From the NCBI RefSeq assembly GCF_016745835.1, contig NZ_JAERVL010000018.1:62001-126000 (forward strand): DNA of 64,000 nucleotides, written 5' to 3'. Below are positions 17,441 through 25,917 of the stretch, one piece after another (position 1 is the first letter of the stretch; the number at the start of each line of letters is the position of its first letter). The stretch comes from Caldalkalibacillus salinus (GTDB lineage: Bacteria; Bacillota; Bacilli; Caldalkalibacillales; JCM-10596). The notes beneath the pieces are model-generated. The model was not told the DNA's origin. It searched no databases and saw only the letters and a list, made by a program, of their open reading frames with translations. The translations under genes and the position numbers were made by a program.

Positions 17441-18769
17441 TTAAACAATACGCGTACGAGTGTCTCTAGTGTCTTCTGTCGTCATCAATTTCGCTAGCTT
17501 CAATTGTAACCGACCTATACGTTTTTCATAAGCTTCTTTGTCACGTCGATCCGATTCTTTCATGCGTAACCGGGGCTTAGGACTACTCTGCCACTTCTCG
17601 TATGCTTTTTGTGCATAATGTAACGCCTTCTCGTAATCTTTGAATTGATGTTCGTATAGTTTAGCCAACTCTATTTCAACCTCTGAGGGGCTGTCATGAT
17701 GGTGAGAAAGCTCTTCCCAAATGCATGTCGCTTGCGTGTACGATTTTGCCTTCTTCAGTAACAGGGCCATTTGATGTTTAGCTGGCCTTTGCCATCGTCC
17801 TTCACGTTGGGCTAACAGTTGGTATAGTTCCGATGCGATATGGACTTCGCCAATCGTCTCATACCAGCTTGCAATTTTGAATTTTTCCTTGTCGTGAGCC
17901 CGTTCCGGCTGGATATCCAGAAGCAATTGTGAAAGATGAATATACAGGGTCACTAGCGAACAGACGTCCCACTCGTTATGCTTAAGCACGCCCGCAACGA
18001 TATCGGGGTCCTGCTCCTCTAGATAATCAAAATAGAGCATCGGTGCGAGATACCCTGGTGTATCTTCTATTCTCTTAAAGTTTAAGACTTCCTCTTCAAC
18101 AACGGCTAATCGACAAGAGGGTAGATCGTGCTTCCATAGTCTTCTAGCTGCGTGTAATAAATCAAAATGTCCAAAACTCGGCAGTGTGGGCAACATGTCT
18201 CTAATCAACGTGTGTCGTGTCTTCACCTGTGGCCAGTCAAACGCTTTACCATTGTAGGTGACGAGGCGCTTCATCACTTTAATATCCTCTAAAAAGGCTT
18301 GATACATCGCTACCTCAGCCGAAGGTCCAGGTAAAAAGAGTTGCTTGACTTTCATTTCATGATCCAGCACTCGACTATACCCTAAAAGGAATATCGTCGT
18401 CCCTGTCCCCCCAGCCAGTCCGGTTGTTTCAGTGTCAAAGAAAAACAGATCTTCCGGTGAAAGCTGATATGAAGATAGGGGATGCGAACGCCTCTTCTTA
18501 TTCCATGCTTCGATTACGTCTAATAGTTGACCATATCGATAACGGCCATGCTGATGCTCCAGAGGGTAACTCACTTCTCTGATCACTGCATTCTCTCCAT
18601 CAAAATGAAACGGTCTAGCTTGTAATTCTCGCCACTTATGTTCATAAGGAAGACTGTGACCCGCTTCTAACGGAGGGTCTACATTTGGCTGAGCCACTTC
18701 ATCCTTGACCTCATCAGCTTGATGAGACAAGTGTGTTTTATATCTATTGAGCTTATTTTTCAATGACAT
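17441..18769 (-). CDS. yprB: DEDD-family exonuclease YprB/MrfB with TPR-like tail
   Basis: A 442-residue protein. The exonuclease domain has DTETTGLAGGTGT with catalytic D112 and E114, a second Asp in YNGKAFDWPQ and a third in HNEWDVCSL, completing a DEDD metal site. The C-terminal 130 residues are helical and TPR-like (AKLYEHQFKDYEKALHYAQKAYEKW). In Bacillus subtilis MrfB works with helicase MrfA in repair of mitomycin C damage independently of UvrABC. The frame runs back to 18799, but the AGGAGGAAGG upstream fits the ATG at 18769, which overlaps the helicase gene by 17 bp, so translation is probably coupled. Confidence 0.88.
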   Translation of the reverse strand: MSLKNKLNRYKTHLSHQADEVKDEVAQPNVDPPLEAGHSLPYEHKWRELQARPFHFDGENAVIREVSYPLEHQHGRYRYGQLLDVIEAWNKKRRSHPLSSYQLSPEDLFFFDTETTGLAGGTGTTIFLLGYSRVLDHEMKVKQLFLPGPSAEVAMYQAFLEDIKVMKRLVTYNGKAFDWPQVKTRHTLIRDMLPTLPSFGHFDLLHAARRLWKHDLPSCRLAVVEEEVLNFKRIEDTPGYLAPMLYFDYLEEQDPDIVAGVLKHNEWDVCSLVTLYIHLSQLLLDIQPERAHDKEKFKIASWYETIGEVHIASELYQLLAQREGRWQRPAKHQMALLLKKAKSYTQATCIWEELSHHHDSPSEVEIELAKLYEHQFKDYEKALHYAQKAYEKWQSSPKPRLRMKESDRRDKEAYEKRIGRLQLKLAKLMTTEDTRDTRTRIV

Positions 18770-21050
18770 GATGTGCACCTTCCTCCTGTAGGAAACCAAC
18801 GAGCTTTAACGATAGTTGCTTCATGTTCTCATCACTATCTAGGGTGCCGATACAAGAAGGACAACCACTTTCACACTGACACGAGTGGATGACGTGTTGC
18901 ACTTCATTCAAAATGAGATTCAGCCCCTGATAAACCTGTTCGCTTAATCCTACGCCTCCAGGGTAGTGATCATATAAAAAGATGGTCGGTAACCCCGAGT
19001 GTACGGCTTTCACTTGTGGCACAACATGAATGTCTTGCGGGTCGCACATGACGAACAAAGGGGCCACATGGCGCAGAACATGAGCCAACCCCGTCAAACC
19101 TTGCTCTAGCTTCTCACGCCCATGTTCTTCCTCCCAATCGGCACTCAAGCTCAGCCACATGGCGGTGGTATGTAACTCTTCCTCAGGTAAATGAATCGGG
19201 CCAGAACCTATATTTTCATGCGTTTCGAATTTTATTTTCTTAAAAATGGTTGCTTTGGCGTTGACCATGACGTCCCCGTAGCCGATTTCGCCCTGTGATG
19301 CGAGAGCTTTGTGTTTATCCACTTCTATCACTTTGAGTTGAACAGCTAAGTTAGCGTCGGTGTAATAATCGGTGCTCACCTCACGGACAAAAGCCTTTTT
19401 CTCTTCATAATCTAACTTTTCAACCTGATACTGAACGCCTTGGTGTAAATAGATGGCTTCATCATGCAGCAAGGTCATGGCGCTAAAGCGATCCATTTCC
19501 CCTATCACACGGACATGAGCGACATCCGACTGATCGATGATGACCACATTTTCTTGTGAGGCTGATCGCAAACTGACATTATGGGCAGGGAAGGCATCGT
19601 TCATCCAATACCACTTCTGATTCTGATAATGCAACACTTGTTCTTCAGTGAGATACTCTAATACCTCTTCTACTTCGACGCCGTCGAACAATTCTCCTTG
19701 CTTAAATGGTAATTCGAAGGCGGCGCACTTCAGGTGGTCGACCAAGATAATGAGGTTGTTAGGAGAGATACGCGCATGTTCCGGCGATCGGTTAAAGAAA
19801 TAATCCGGATGTTGAATGACATACTGGTCAATAGGGCTAGAGCTGGCGACCATGACGACCATAGATTCGTCTTGTCTTCTCCCTGCTCTCCCCGCCTGCT
19901 GCCAGGTACTAGCGATTGATCCTGGGTAACCTGTAAGCACGCAGGCCTGAAGCTGTCCTATATCGACCCCTAACTCTAGCGCGTTGGTACTGACCACACC
20001 TATAATATCCCCGTTTCGTAAGCCACGTTCAATCTCACGCCTTTCGTTCGGGAGATAGCCACCTCGATAACCACGGATTGATTTTGGACCGAACGTATGG
20101 GCAACGAGCTGTTGTAGATAATTTAATAAAATCTCAACACGAACCCGACTCCGAGCGAAAAGAATCGTCTGGATTTTATTTTTTAAAAACAGACGCGCCA
20201 CATTTCTTGCCTCTAGGGTGGCACTGCGCCTAATGTTTAAGGGGTTATTGACTACAGGCGGATTATAGAAGACGATATGCTTCGTCCCTGTGGGTGCACC
20301 GTTGTTATTAACGAGCTTCATTGGTGCGCCGGTTAATTGTTCTGCCAGTTCCTGTGGATTCGCTATGGTAGCGGAAGTACATATAAATTGGGGATCACTA
20401 CCGTAAAATTGGCAGATTCTTTTCAGGCGTCTGATGACATTGGCAACGTGACTCCCAAATACGCCTCTATATATATGTAATTCATCAATGACGATATACT
20501 TTAAGTTCTCAAATAAGGAAACCCACTTGGTGTGGTGTGGCAAAATAGCGGAATGCAACATATCTGGATTGGTGATGACGACATGCCCCGCTTTGCGAAC
20601 CACCTGCCGAATGTTTGCCGGTGTGTCTCCATCGTACGTGTAACTTTTTATAGCAATATCCATTTCTTCTATCAATTCGTTGAGTTCGCTTTTCTGATCT
20701 TGAGCCAATGCTTTCGTTGGAAATATGTATAACGCGCGACTATTCTCGTTTTCGGATACCGCTTGTAACACCGGTAAATTGTAGCACAGCGTTTTCCCAG
20801 ACGCTGTGGGCGTAACCGCAACAAAATTTTCGCCCTGAGTGGCCAGGCGAAAGGCGGTTTCTTGGTGTGTGTACAGTGAAGAAATACCTCGGTCTTCTAA
20901 TCCCTTGCGAATACGTTGGTTAAGACCTTGTGGATATGGGACTGTTCGTGCCTTTCGTGGCGGGATTGTTGTCCAATTGGATATATTGTCTTTGAAATCT
21001 GGTTCTTCCTGTAATAAGCGGATAATATCTGACATGCTTTTCTTCTTCAC
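18753..21050 (-). CDS. yprA: DEAD/DEAH-type helicase YprA/MrfA
   Basis: A 765-residue superfamily 2 helicase. Motifs: Walker A PTASGKTLCYN, motif Ia FPTKALAQDQKSELNE, motif II DELH (VIDELHIYRG), motif III TSATIANP, motif V/VI ALELGVDIG and WQQAGRAGRR. The C-terminal MZB domain ends with a four-Cys cluster (CQCESGCPSC) that should bind metal. The protein closely follows MrfA of Bacillus subtilis, a 3-prime-to-5-prime helicase used in mitomycin repair. The frame extends upstream to 21116, but GAGGGA fits the GTG at 21050, giving VKKKSMSD, where the homolog begins. Confidence 0.92.
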   Translation of the reverse strand: MKKKSMSDIIRLLQEEPDFKDNISNWTTIPPRKARTVPYPQGLNQRIRKGLEDRGISSLYTHQETAFRLATQGENFVAVTPTASGKTLCYNLPVLQAVSENENSRALYIFPTKALAQDQKSELNELIEEMDIAIKSYTYDGDTPANIRQVVRKAGHVVITNPDMLHSAILPHHTKWVSLFENLKYIVIDELHIYRGVFGSHVANVIRRLKRICQFYGSDPQFICTSATIANPQELAEQLTGAPMKLVNNNGAPTGTKHIVFYNPPVVNNPLNIRRSATLEARNVARLFLKNKIQTILFARSRVRVEILLNYLQQLVAHTFGPKSIRGYRGGYLPNERREIERGLRNGDIIGVVSTNALELGVDIGQLQACVLTGYPGSIASTWQQAGRAGRRQDESMVVMVASSSPIDQYVIQHPDYFFNRSPEHARISPNNLIILVDHLKCAAFELPFKQGELFDGVEVEEVLEYLTEEQVLHYQNQKWYWMNDAFPAHNVSLRSASQENVVIIDQSDVAHVRVIGEMDRFSAMTLLHDEAIYLHQGVQYQVEKLDYEEKKAFVREVSTDYYTDANLAVQLKVIEVDKHKALASQGEIGYGDVMVNAKATIFKKIKFETHENIGSGPIHLPEEELHTTAMWLSLSADWEEEHGREKLEQGLTGLAHVLRHVAPLFVMCDPQDIHVVPQVKAVHSGLPTIFLYDHYPGGVGLSEQVYQGLNLILNEVQHVIHSCQCESGCPSCIGTLDSDENMKQLSLKLVGFLQEEGAHHVIEK

Positions 21051-21119
21051 CCGAATCACTCCCTCATATACCATTGTAGCGAATAAACGTTCGTTTCGAC
21101 AAGTATAACCTTTCATTGA

Positions 21120-21240
21120 CCGGTGGGTCCTTCAAACAAATGTACCACCAGTTAGCTCCAGCTTAAGTGAAGCAGAAGGATGGGTCCCTCATAAGGGGCA
21201 TTAAAACGTAGCCACGCTTCACCTCATGAAAGGAGCTCCA
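21120..21240. other. intergenic segment with nested inverted repeats, possible structured RNA
   Basis: The roughly 300 bases between yprA and the DUF2254 gene contain several complementary arms: AGCTCC (21154-21159) with GGAGCT (21232-21237), inside it GTGAAGC (21167-21173) with GCTTCAC (21216-21222), inside that a GTCCCT/AGGGGC hairpin (21184-21199), and outside a GGTGG/CCACC hairpin (21122-21149). The nested hairpin uses a G-U pair if read as plus-strand RNA, while the outer hairpin extends with a G-U pair if read as minus-strand RNA, so the strand is undecided. It matches no RNA class I can name. Confidence 0.35.
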
Positions 21241-21352
21241 AAGGCTCACATATACACGTGTGCCAACCCCTTTCTACGGACATACTACTACAAACGTATC
21301 TTACTCCCATCCAATCTTGTAACCACTTTTTTAGTGTGAAGGGACTGGTTAA

Positions 21353-22723
21353 GTGATGCTTCGGGACTCATTTATCCCCAAACTAATGCCAAAGTTATAT
21401 TATATACGCAAGAGCTTTTGGTTCTTACCCTCTTTTTATAGCCTTATAGGCATTGTCCTGGCCATCGTTTCTATCTCAATTGAGCGTTATATGGTGACAT
21501 GGTCTAACGTGAGCTGGATACCGGATATGATTTTAGTTGACATCGACCATGGCCGGTCTATTCTTGCTGCGCTCGTGACTGCTATACTGACGATGACAAC
21601 GATCACGTTCTCAACCGTACTCGTCGTCCTGACCACTTATTCATCACAATTTTCGCCACGAACACTACAAAACTTTATCATGGAACAGAAAACGCAACGC
21701 GTCCTTGGTGTCTTTACAGGCACCTTTATCTACATTTTACTCATGTTCTTATTCTTGAAGAATTTATCTGAAACGATCGTCCTCATCTCACCGGCTATCG
21801 CTGTATTTTTCACGATTGTCTCACTTGGTTTTTTCGTTTCCTATATCCATTACGTTTCGACCTCCGTTCAGGTGAGTAATCTGATTGATCAGATCACTAA
21901 ACGGACGAAAAGCGCGATTCAGAAAGCTTTTCCAAATGCGAAAACCCATCATTTATCCCAACCAACGGAAGCCCCTTGGCTCAGCTGGGAATCTGAGGAG
22001 ATTAAACATCTTACACCAGAGCATGTCGTTGCACATAAAACAGGCTACATCCAATACATAGACACAGAAGGATTACGACGATATGCCACCCAAAAAGACA
22101 TCATATTTCGAGTTGAACGGTATGTTGGAGAGTTTATAATCGAAGGTTCAGCTCTTTTCTCTTATTGGGGTTTACTTGAAACAACTCCTAATGTCACTGA
22201 ACAGGAAGTATTAACGTATATCACGATTGGCGTTGAACGCACAACGAATCAAGACGTCAATTTTGGGATTCAAAAACTAGTAGAAATTGCTTTACGCGCG
22301 CTTTCTCCCGGTATTAATGACCCTAATACAGCCGTGGTATGTGTTAACGAATTAGCGAACATCCTAACGCTCTTGGGAGAAAGGCAAATCCCGAGTCCAT
22401 ACTATTACGATAAGGCGTCAAATCTCAGGATCATCATGCACCATCAGGACTTTTCTACTTACTTATATACATGCTTTTTCCAAATCAAGCAGTACGGTCG
22501 AGGTGACCTGTCTGTTATGTCTTCTGTATTAGAAGCATTAAACATGGTAGCCGAAAATAACGATCAAGAGATTAAGGATGAAGTGTGGGAATTCAGTAAG
22601 TATATCGTCTCAGGTATTCCCGTTGACAAGCTACACACGTTAGATAAGAAATTTATGAATGAAAAACTCATGACCTTAGCTGTCCATTGTAACCACCCGA
22701 AAGATTTCTGTCCGTTGTCATGA
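21353..22723 (+). CDS. DUF2254 family membrane protein
   Basis: A 456-residue protein with four membrane segments in the first 170 residues (IGIVLAIVSISIERYM; ILAALVTAILTMTTITFSTVLVVLTTY; VLGVFTGTFIYILLMFLF; and IVSLGFFVSYIHYVS). The SSQFSPRTLQNFI and FIYI segments are hallmarks of the DUF2254 family. The large cytoplasmic part contains TTNQDVNFGIQKLVEIALRALSPGINDPNTA, also diagnostic. The family is of unknown function, with a channel or mechanosensitive role sometimes suggested. The start is GTG at 21353 or the adjacent ATG at 21356, after GAAGGGA. Confidence 0.85.
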   Translation: MMLRDSFIPKLMPKLYYIRKSFWFLPSFYSLIGIVLAIVSISIERYMVTWSNVSWIPDMILVDIDHGRSILAALVTAILTMTTITFSTVLVVLTTYSSQFSPRTLQNFIMEQKTQRVLGVFTGTFIYILLMFLFLKNLSETIVLISPAIAVFFTIVSLGFFVSYIHYVSTSVQVSNLIDQITKRTKSAIQKAFPNAKTHHLSQPTEAPWLSWESEEIKHLTPEHVVAHKTGYIQYIDTEGLRRYATQKDIIFRVERYVGEFIIEGSALFSYWGLLETTPNVTEQEVLTYITIGVERTTNQDVNFGIQKLVEIALRALSPGINDPNTAVVCVNELANILTLLGERQIPSPYYYDKASNLRIIMHHQDFSTYLYTCFFQIKQYGRGDLSVMSSVLEALNMVAENNDQEIKDEVWEFSKYIVSGIPVDKLHTLDKKFMNEKLMTLAVHCNHPKDFCPLS

Positions 22724-22817
22724 AGGATAGGGACATAATAGCATGCCCCCCCTAGGACATCGCAGAGTGAAACCCCTAGAACACCTCAGGACAATCAGGC
22801 GTTTTAGAGGCTTGACA

Positions 22818-22845
22818 TTGACAGATCATGTTTATAGTTTATACA
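22818..22845 (+). promoter_or_regulatory. candidate sigma-A promoter of the DUF59 gene
   Basis: TTGACA (22818-22823) and TATACA (22840-22845) are spaced by 16 bp and lie about 45 bp upstream of the start codon at 22892. A second TTGACA overlaps at 22812. Position and sequence fit a vegetative promoter. Confidence 0.5.
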
Positions 22846-22891
22846 CTTGGGTATAAGATAAGGATAGCATATAAAAAAGAAGGTGACAGAG

Positions 22892-23248
22892 ATGGAAGAA
22901 TTACAAGAGTTGATGGAACAAATCGAAACCAATGATAACGTCACACCTGAGTTAAAGGAAAAAGTTGTCGAGGCGCTCACTAATGTAGAGGACCCAGAGT
23001 TAGGAATAGATATCGTCAACCTCGGACTCGTCTACCGCATTGAAATGGACGAGAATAAAAATGTGAATGTTGTCATGACATTGACATCCATGGGGTGCCC
23101 TTTGGCAGGGATGATTGTGACATTGGTTAAAGAAGCGCTAGATAAAGTTGAGGACGTTCATGATGCCGATGTTGAAATTGTATGGAATCCACCGTGGTCA
23201 AAGGAACGTGTATCACGTATGGCCAAAATGGTGCTTCGAATCAGCTAA
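22892..23248 (+). CDS. MIP18/DUF59 family iron-sulfur assembly factor (SufT-like)
   Basis: A 118-residue protein with the family pattern VEDPELGIDIVNLGLVY near residues 32-49, the invariant Cys in TSMGCPLAG, and WNPPWSKERVS near the end. DUF59 proteins such as SufT and PaaD act in maturation of iron-sulfur or metal centres. GTG at 22883 is in frame, but AAGGTGA overlaps it and fits the ATG at 22892, which also matches the usual family start. It has its own promoter and a shared downstream terminator. Confidence 0.88.
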   Translation: MEELQELMEQIETNDNVTPELKEKVVEALTNVEDPELGIDIVNLGLVYRIEMDENKNVNVVMTLTSMGCPLAGMIVTLVKEALDKVEDVHDADVEIVWNPPWSKERVSRMAKMVLRIS

Positions 23249-23254
23249 GTGAAT

Positions 23255-23291
23255 AAAAAGGGATAAGGTCGTGGTGGCCTTATCCCTTTTA
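23255..23291. terminator. bidirectional terminator between DUF59 and DUF77 genes
   Basis: Perfect 13-bp stem AAAAGGGATAAGG / CCTTATCCCTTTT with a 9-nt loop between convergent genes; U runs on both strands. Confidence 0.9.
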
Positions 23292-23302
23292 TTGTATTCT
23301 AC

Positions 23303-23614
23303 TTATTCCTCAGTTAGCTTTTCTTGTACAGCTTGTACCTTATCCTGCATCTTTCTTTTTTTGTCTCTACGATCGTCGATACGTATATTCGTCGCCACTC
23401 TTTGTACGCCGTTCTCAAACGGCACTTCATGTATGGCTTGTACGACCTCGAAGAGATCCTCCAATTCTCCCTCTATAAGCGTACTCATAGGTGTCAATTG
23501 AACATTGACTTTATCTTTGTATTGCTCGAGTACTTTCTGGATATCAGCCACATAAGTACTCACACTCGGTTCTTGTGTTCCTATCGGTATAATGGTTACA
23601 TCCACAATGGCCAT
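23303..23614 (-). CDS. thiamine-binding-like protein (DUF77/MTH1187, YqgV family)
   Basis: A 103-residue ferredoxin-fold protein beginning MAIVDVTIIPIGTQEPSVSTYVADI, with LTPMSTLIEGELEDLFEVV and the GVQRVATNIRIDDRRDK C-terminal segment of the DUF77 family. Homologs bind thiamine or related ligands in vitro and form tetramers; the cellular role is unsettled. The frame is open to 23650, but AAAGGAG at the right distance and the family N-terminus favour the ATG at 23614. Convergent with the DUF59 gene. Confidence 0.85.
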   Translation of the reverse strand: MAIVDVTIIPIGTQEPSVSTYVADIQKVLEQYKDKVNVQLTPMSTLIEGELEDLFEVVQAIHEVPFENGVQRVATNIRIDDRRDKKRKMQDKVQAVQEKLTEE

Positions 23615-23729
23615 CAGACAACACTCCTTTTCATTCTGTTCATGACTCATATATCATAGCAGCCAATCCAACCATATGCACTTTTTATGGTATATAGACT
23701 GACTTCATTCTCTCATAGCTCTACCCCTA

Positions 23730-23766
23730 AAAAAAATCCCTTAAACGTCATGCGCTTAAGGGATTT
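23730..23766 (-). terminator. intrinsic terminator of the betaine ABC operon
   Basis: On the minus strand ATCCCTTAAGCG / CGTTTAAGGGAT (one G-U pair) is followed by a run of eight U residues, 18 bp past the last gene of the operon. Confidence 0.85.
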
Positions 23767-23784
23767 AGTACGTATCTTAAGTAT

Positions 23785-24717
23785 TTATTCTTCTTGTGCC
23801 GTACCTGTCATCTCGCTCACTTTGTCCTGGTTGTTCTCGATCCAGTCTCTTGCTGCTTCTTCAGGTGGGGTGTTGTTATTTTCTATTTCAGCAATCATAT
23901 TCTCTACATCTTCAATTGGGATTTCCCAGTTGCTGAAAAATTGATGCGCTTCTGGCGACGTCTCATCTAAGCCTGAACGCGTAATGACTCGAACTTCGGA
24001 TGTTTCATAAAACGCCTGTGGATCTTCTAGTACCTTAAGATCCCAATTGACAAACATAGGATGTGGACGCCAACCTAAGAAGAGTACAGGCTCTTGTGCA
24101 TCTATTGCTTTTTTGGCTTGTGATAACATCCCTGGTTCACTCGAAGCGACATATTCGAGGTCAAGATCGTAGGCCTTTAACATCTCCCTCGATTGTTCTG
24201 ACATCCCGGCTCCTTCTTCAATACCGTAGATACTCCCTCCAAATATATCTTCATTGCCTTTAATATCTTCAATCGAATCGATCTCTTCCACGTAGGTGGG
24301 TACCACCCAACCTAACTCCCCTTCTTCATAACTCACAGACACGACATCGAGGTTCTCTCCATAGCTTTCAATGTAGCTTCGATGCATATCCGGAAGCCAC
24401 GCATCCATAAATACATCAATTTCACCCTGTGATAAGCCTGTGTAAACAACGCCAACCTCTGCGTCCTGTAGCACCACTTCATAGCCCATATCCTCTAATA
24501 TTGCTTTGGCAATGTAAGTGGGTGGAATCGTACTTGTCCAGGGTGTCACACCGAACGTAATGGTCTGACCTGCACCAGGAGTGGCCTCGTTCTCATTAGG
24601 TGTCTGTTCGCCTGCGCCTGATTCTCCTCCACCATCCTCACGGTCGACACCACATCCGGTCAGGACAAGACTAAGCGACAATAGCAATAGGAAGCTTATT
24701 TTGGTCAATTTTTTCAT
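23785..24717 (-). CDS. glycine betaine ABC transporter substrate-binding lipoprotein (second copy)
   Basis: A 310-residue lipoprotein with signal and lipobox LVLTGC. The mature protein belongs to the OpuAC/ProX ligand-binding family. Aromatic residues placed to cage a quaternary amine are visible in GVTPWTS, FMDAWLPDMH and FLGWRPHPMF. The lobe order (GVTPW first, GWRPHP later) is swapped relative to Bacillus subtilis OpuAC as I recall it. GAAGGAGTG fits the ATG at 24717 rather than the in-frame ATG at 24735. It is last in the operon, 103 bp after a close paralog. The role is capture of betaine-type osmoprotectants outside the cell. Confidence 0.88.
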   Translation of the reverse strand: MKKLTKISFLLLLSLSLVLTGCGVDREDGGGESGAGEQTPNENEATPGAGQTITFGVTPWTSTIPPTYIAKAILEDMGYEVVLQDAEVGVVYTGLSQGEIDVFMDAWLPDMHRSYIESYGENLDVVSVSYEEGELGWVVPTYVEEIDSIEDIKGNEDIFGGSIYGIEEGAGMSEQSREMLKAYDLDLEYVASSEPGMLSQAKKAIDAQEPVLFLGWRPHPMFVNWDLKVLEDPQAFYETSEVRVITRSGLDETSPEAHQFFSNWEIPIEDVENMIAEIENNNTPPEEAARDWIENNQDKVSEMTGTAQEE

Positions 24718-24820
24718 CCGTTTACACTCCTTCAATGGATTACCAATCTAATCAGTATCAGCCCGTTTAGAATAGTTCTCTAATCTTGATCTGTTTAACG
24801 ATTCTCTTGCGTTGATTTGT

Positions 24821-25801
24821 CTAATCTTGATGATCTTGATGATCTTTTTGATCTGGTTTTTGAGACTCTTCTTCTTCGCCTGTGCCTTCTTTCATCTCTT
24901 GAACAGTATCTGAGTTTTGTTCAATCCATTCACGTGCCACCTCGTCCGGTGACGTCCCTTCATCAATCTGGACAATCATCTCTTCAACATCCTCTACTGG
25001 AATGTGCCAACGGCTAAGAAAATCAAATGCCTCCGGTACGTCCTGAGCTAAATCCTGTCTGGTTAACACGTGAACTTCTGAGCTCTGTAGAAAGCCCTGT
25101 GGGTCTTCTAATACTCTAAGGTCCCAATCGGCAAACATGGGATGCGGACGCCATCCAACAAATAGAACAGGCTCTCCTGCGTCGATCGAACGTTTGGCTT
25201 GGGCTAGCATGCCTGATTCACTTGAAGCAACATATTCTAAGTCGAGGTCGTAGGCTTCAATCATGTCACGAGAGGTTATCGTTAAACCATCTCCTTCTTC
25301 GATGCCGTAAATCTTCCCCTCAAACTGATCCTCACGTCCTTTTAAATCTTCAACTGATTGTATGCCTTCGACGTATTCTGGGAGGACCCAGCCTAGCTCA
25401 CCCTCAGTATAGCTCACGGCCACGTCCTCTAATTGATCACGATATTGTGCCATGAAATTGCCATGCATATCTGGAAGCCAGGCATCCATAAATACATCAA
25501 GCTCTCCCTGAGACAAACTCGTAAACACAACACCTACGTCAGCTTCCTGTAGATCAACCGTATAACCCATATCTTCCAAAACATTTTTGGCCACATATGT
25601 GGGAGGAACGGTACTTGTCCATGGCGTGACACCAAACGTAATGGTCTGCCCTTCTCCAGGTTTGGCTTGATCCGTTTCTTGACCAGGGTTATCCTCCCCG
25701 GTCCCCGGTTGATCATTCCCATCCTCCTGCGCCATCCCACACCCCGTCGTGATGAGCACAATCACGAAGATGAGGTATAGGACCCTTTTTTCAAATGTCA
25801 T
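24821..25801 (-). CDS. glycine betaine ABC transporter substrate-binding lipoprotein (first copy)
   Basis: A 326-residue lipoprotein with signal segment and lipobox ITTGC. It shares with the next gene nearly all landmark segments (GVTPWTSTVPPTYVAK, FMDAWLPDMH, FVGWRPHPMF), so the two are recent tandem paralogs. It differs by a longer Glu/Asp/Gly-rich linker after the lipid-anchored Cys and a polar C-terminal tail rich in Asp, His and Gln. An in-frame extension to 25873 exists, but AAGGAGTG fits the ATG at 25801. It should deliver quaternary amines to the permease upstream. Confidence 0.88.
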   Translation of the reverse strand: MTFEKRVLYLIFVIVLITTGCGMAQEDGNDQPGTGEDNPGQETDQAKPGEGQTITFGVTPWTSTVPPTYVAKNVLEDMGYTVDLQEADVGVVFTSLSQGELDVFMDAWLPDMHGNFMAQYRDQLEDVAVSYTEGELGWVLPEYVEGIQSVEDLKGREDQFEGKIYGIEEGDGLTITSRDMIEAYDLDLEYVASSESGMLAQAKRSIDAGEPVLFVGWRPHPMFADWDLRVLEDPQGFLQSSEVHVLTRQDLAQDVPEAFDFLSRWHIPVEDVEEMIVQIDEGTSPDEVAREWIEQNSDTVQEMKEGTGEEEESQKPDQKDHQDHQD

Positions 25802-25917
25802 ATTGAGACACTCCTTGTGATTAATATCCAAAATAAGTGACGACGGAGCGACTTCATATACAATGGCAGTCATTAGCTATTCTAGGACAGTGTTGGAAAA
25901 ATATACATGGCAGTCGA

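Noticed and set aside
21117-21352. T-box or other named riboswitch before the DUF2254 gene
   Set aside because: A GGTGG-containing word and hairpins are present, but no T-box bulge sequence, specifier loop or terminator/antiterminator pair was found, and the DUF2254 gene is not an aminoacylation or amino-acid gene.
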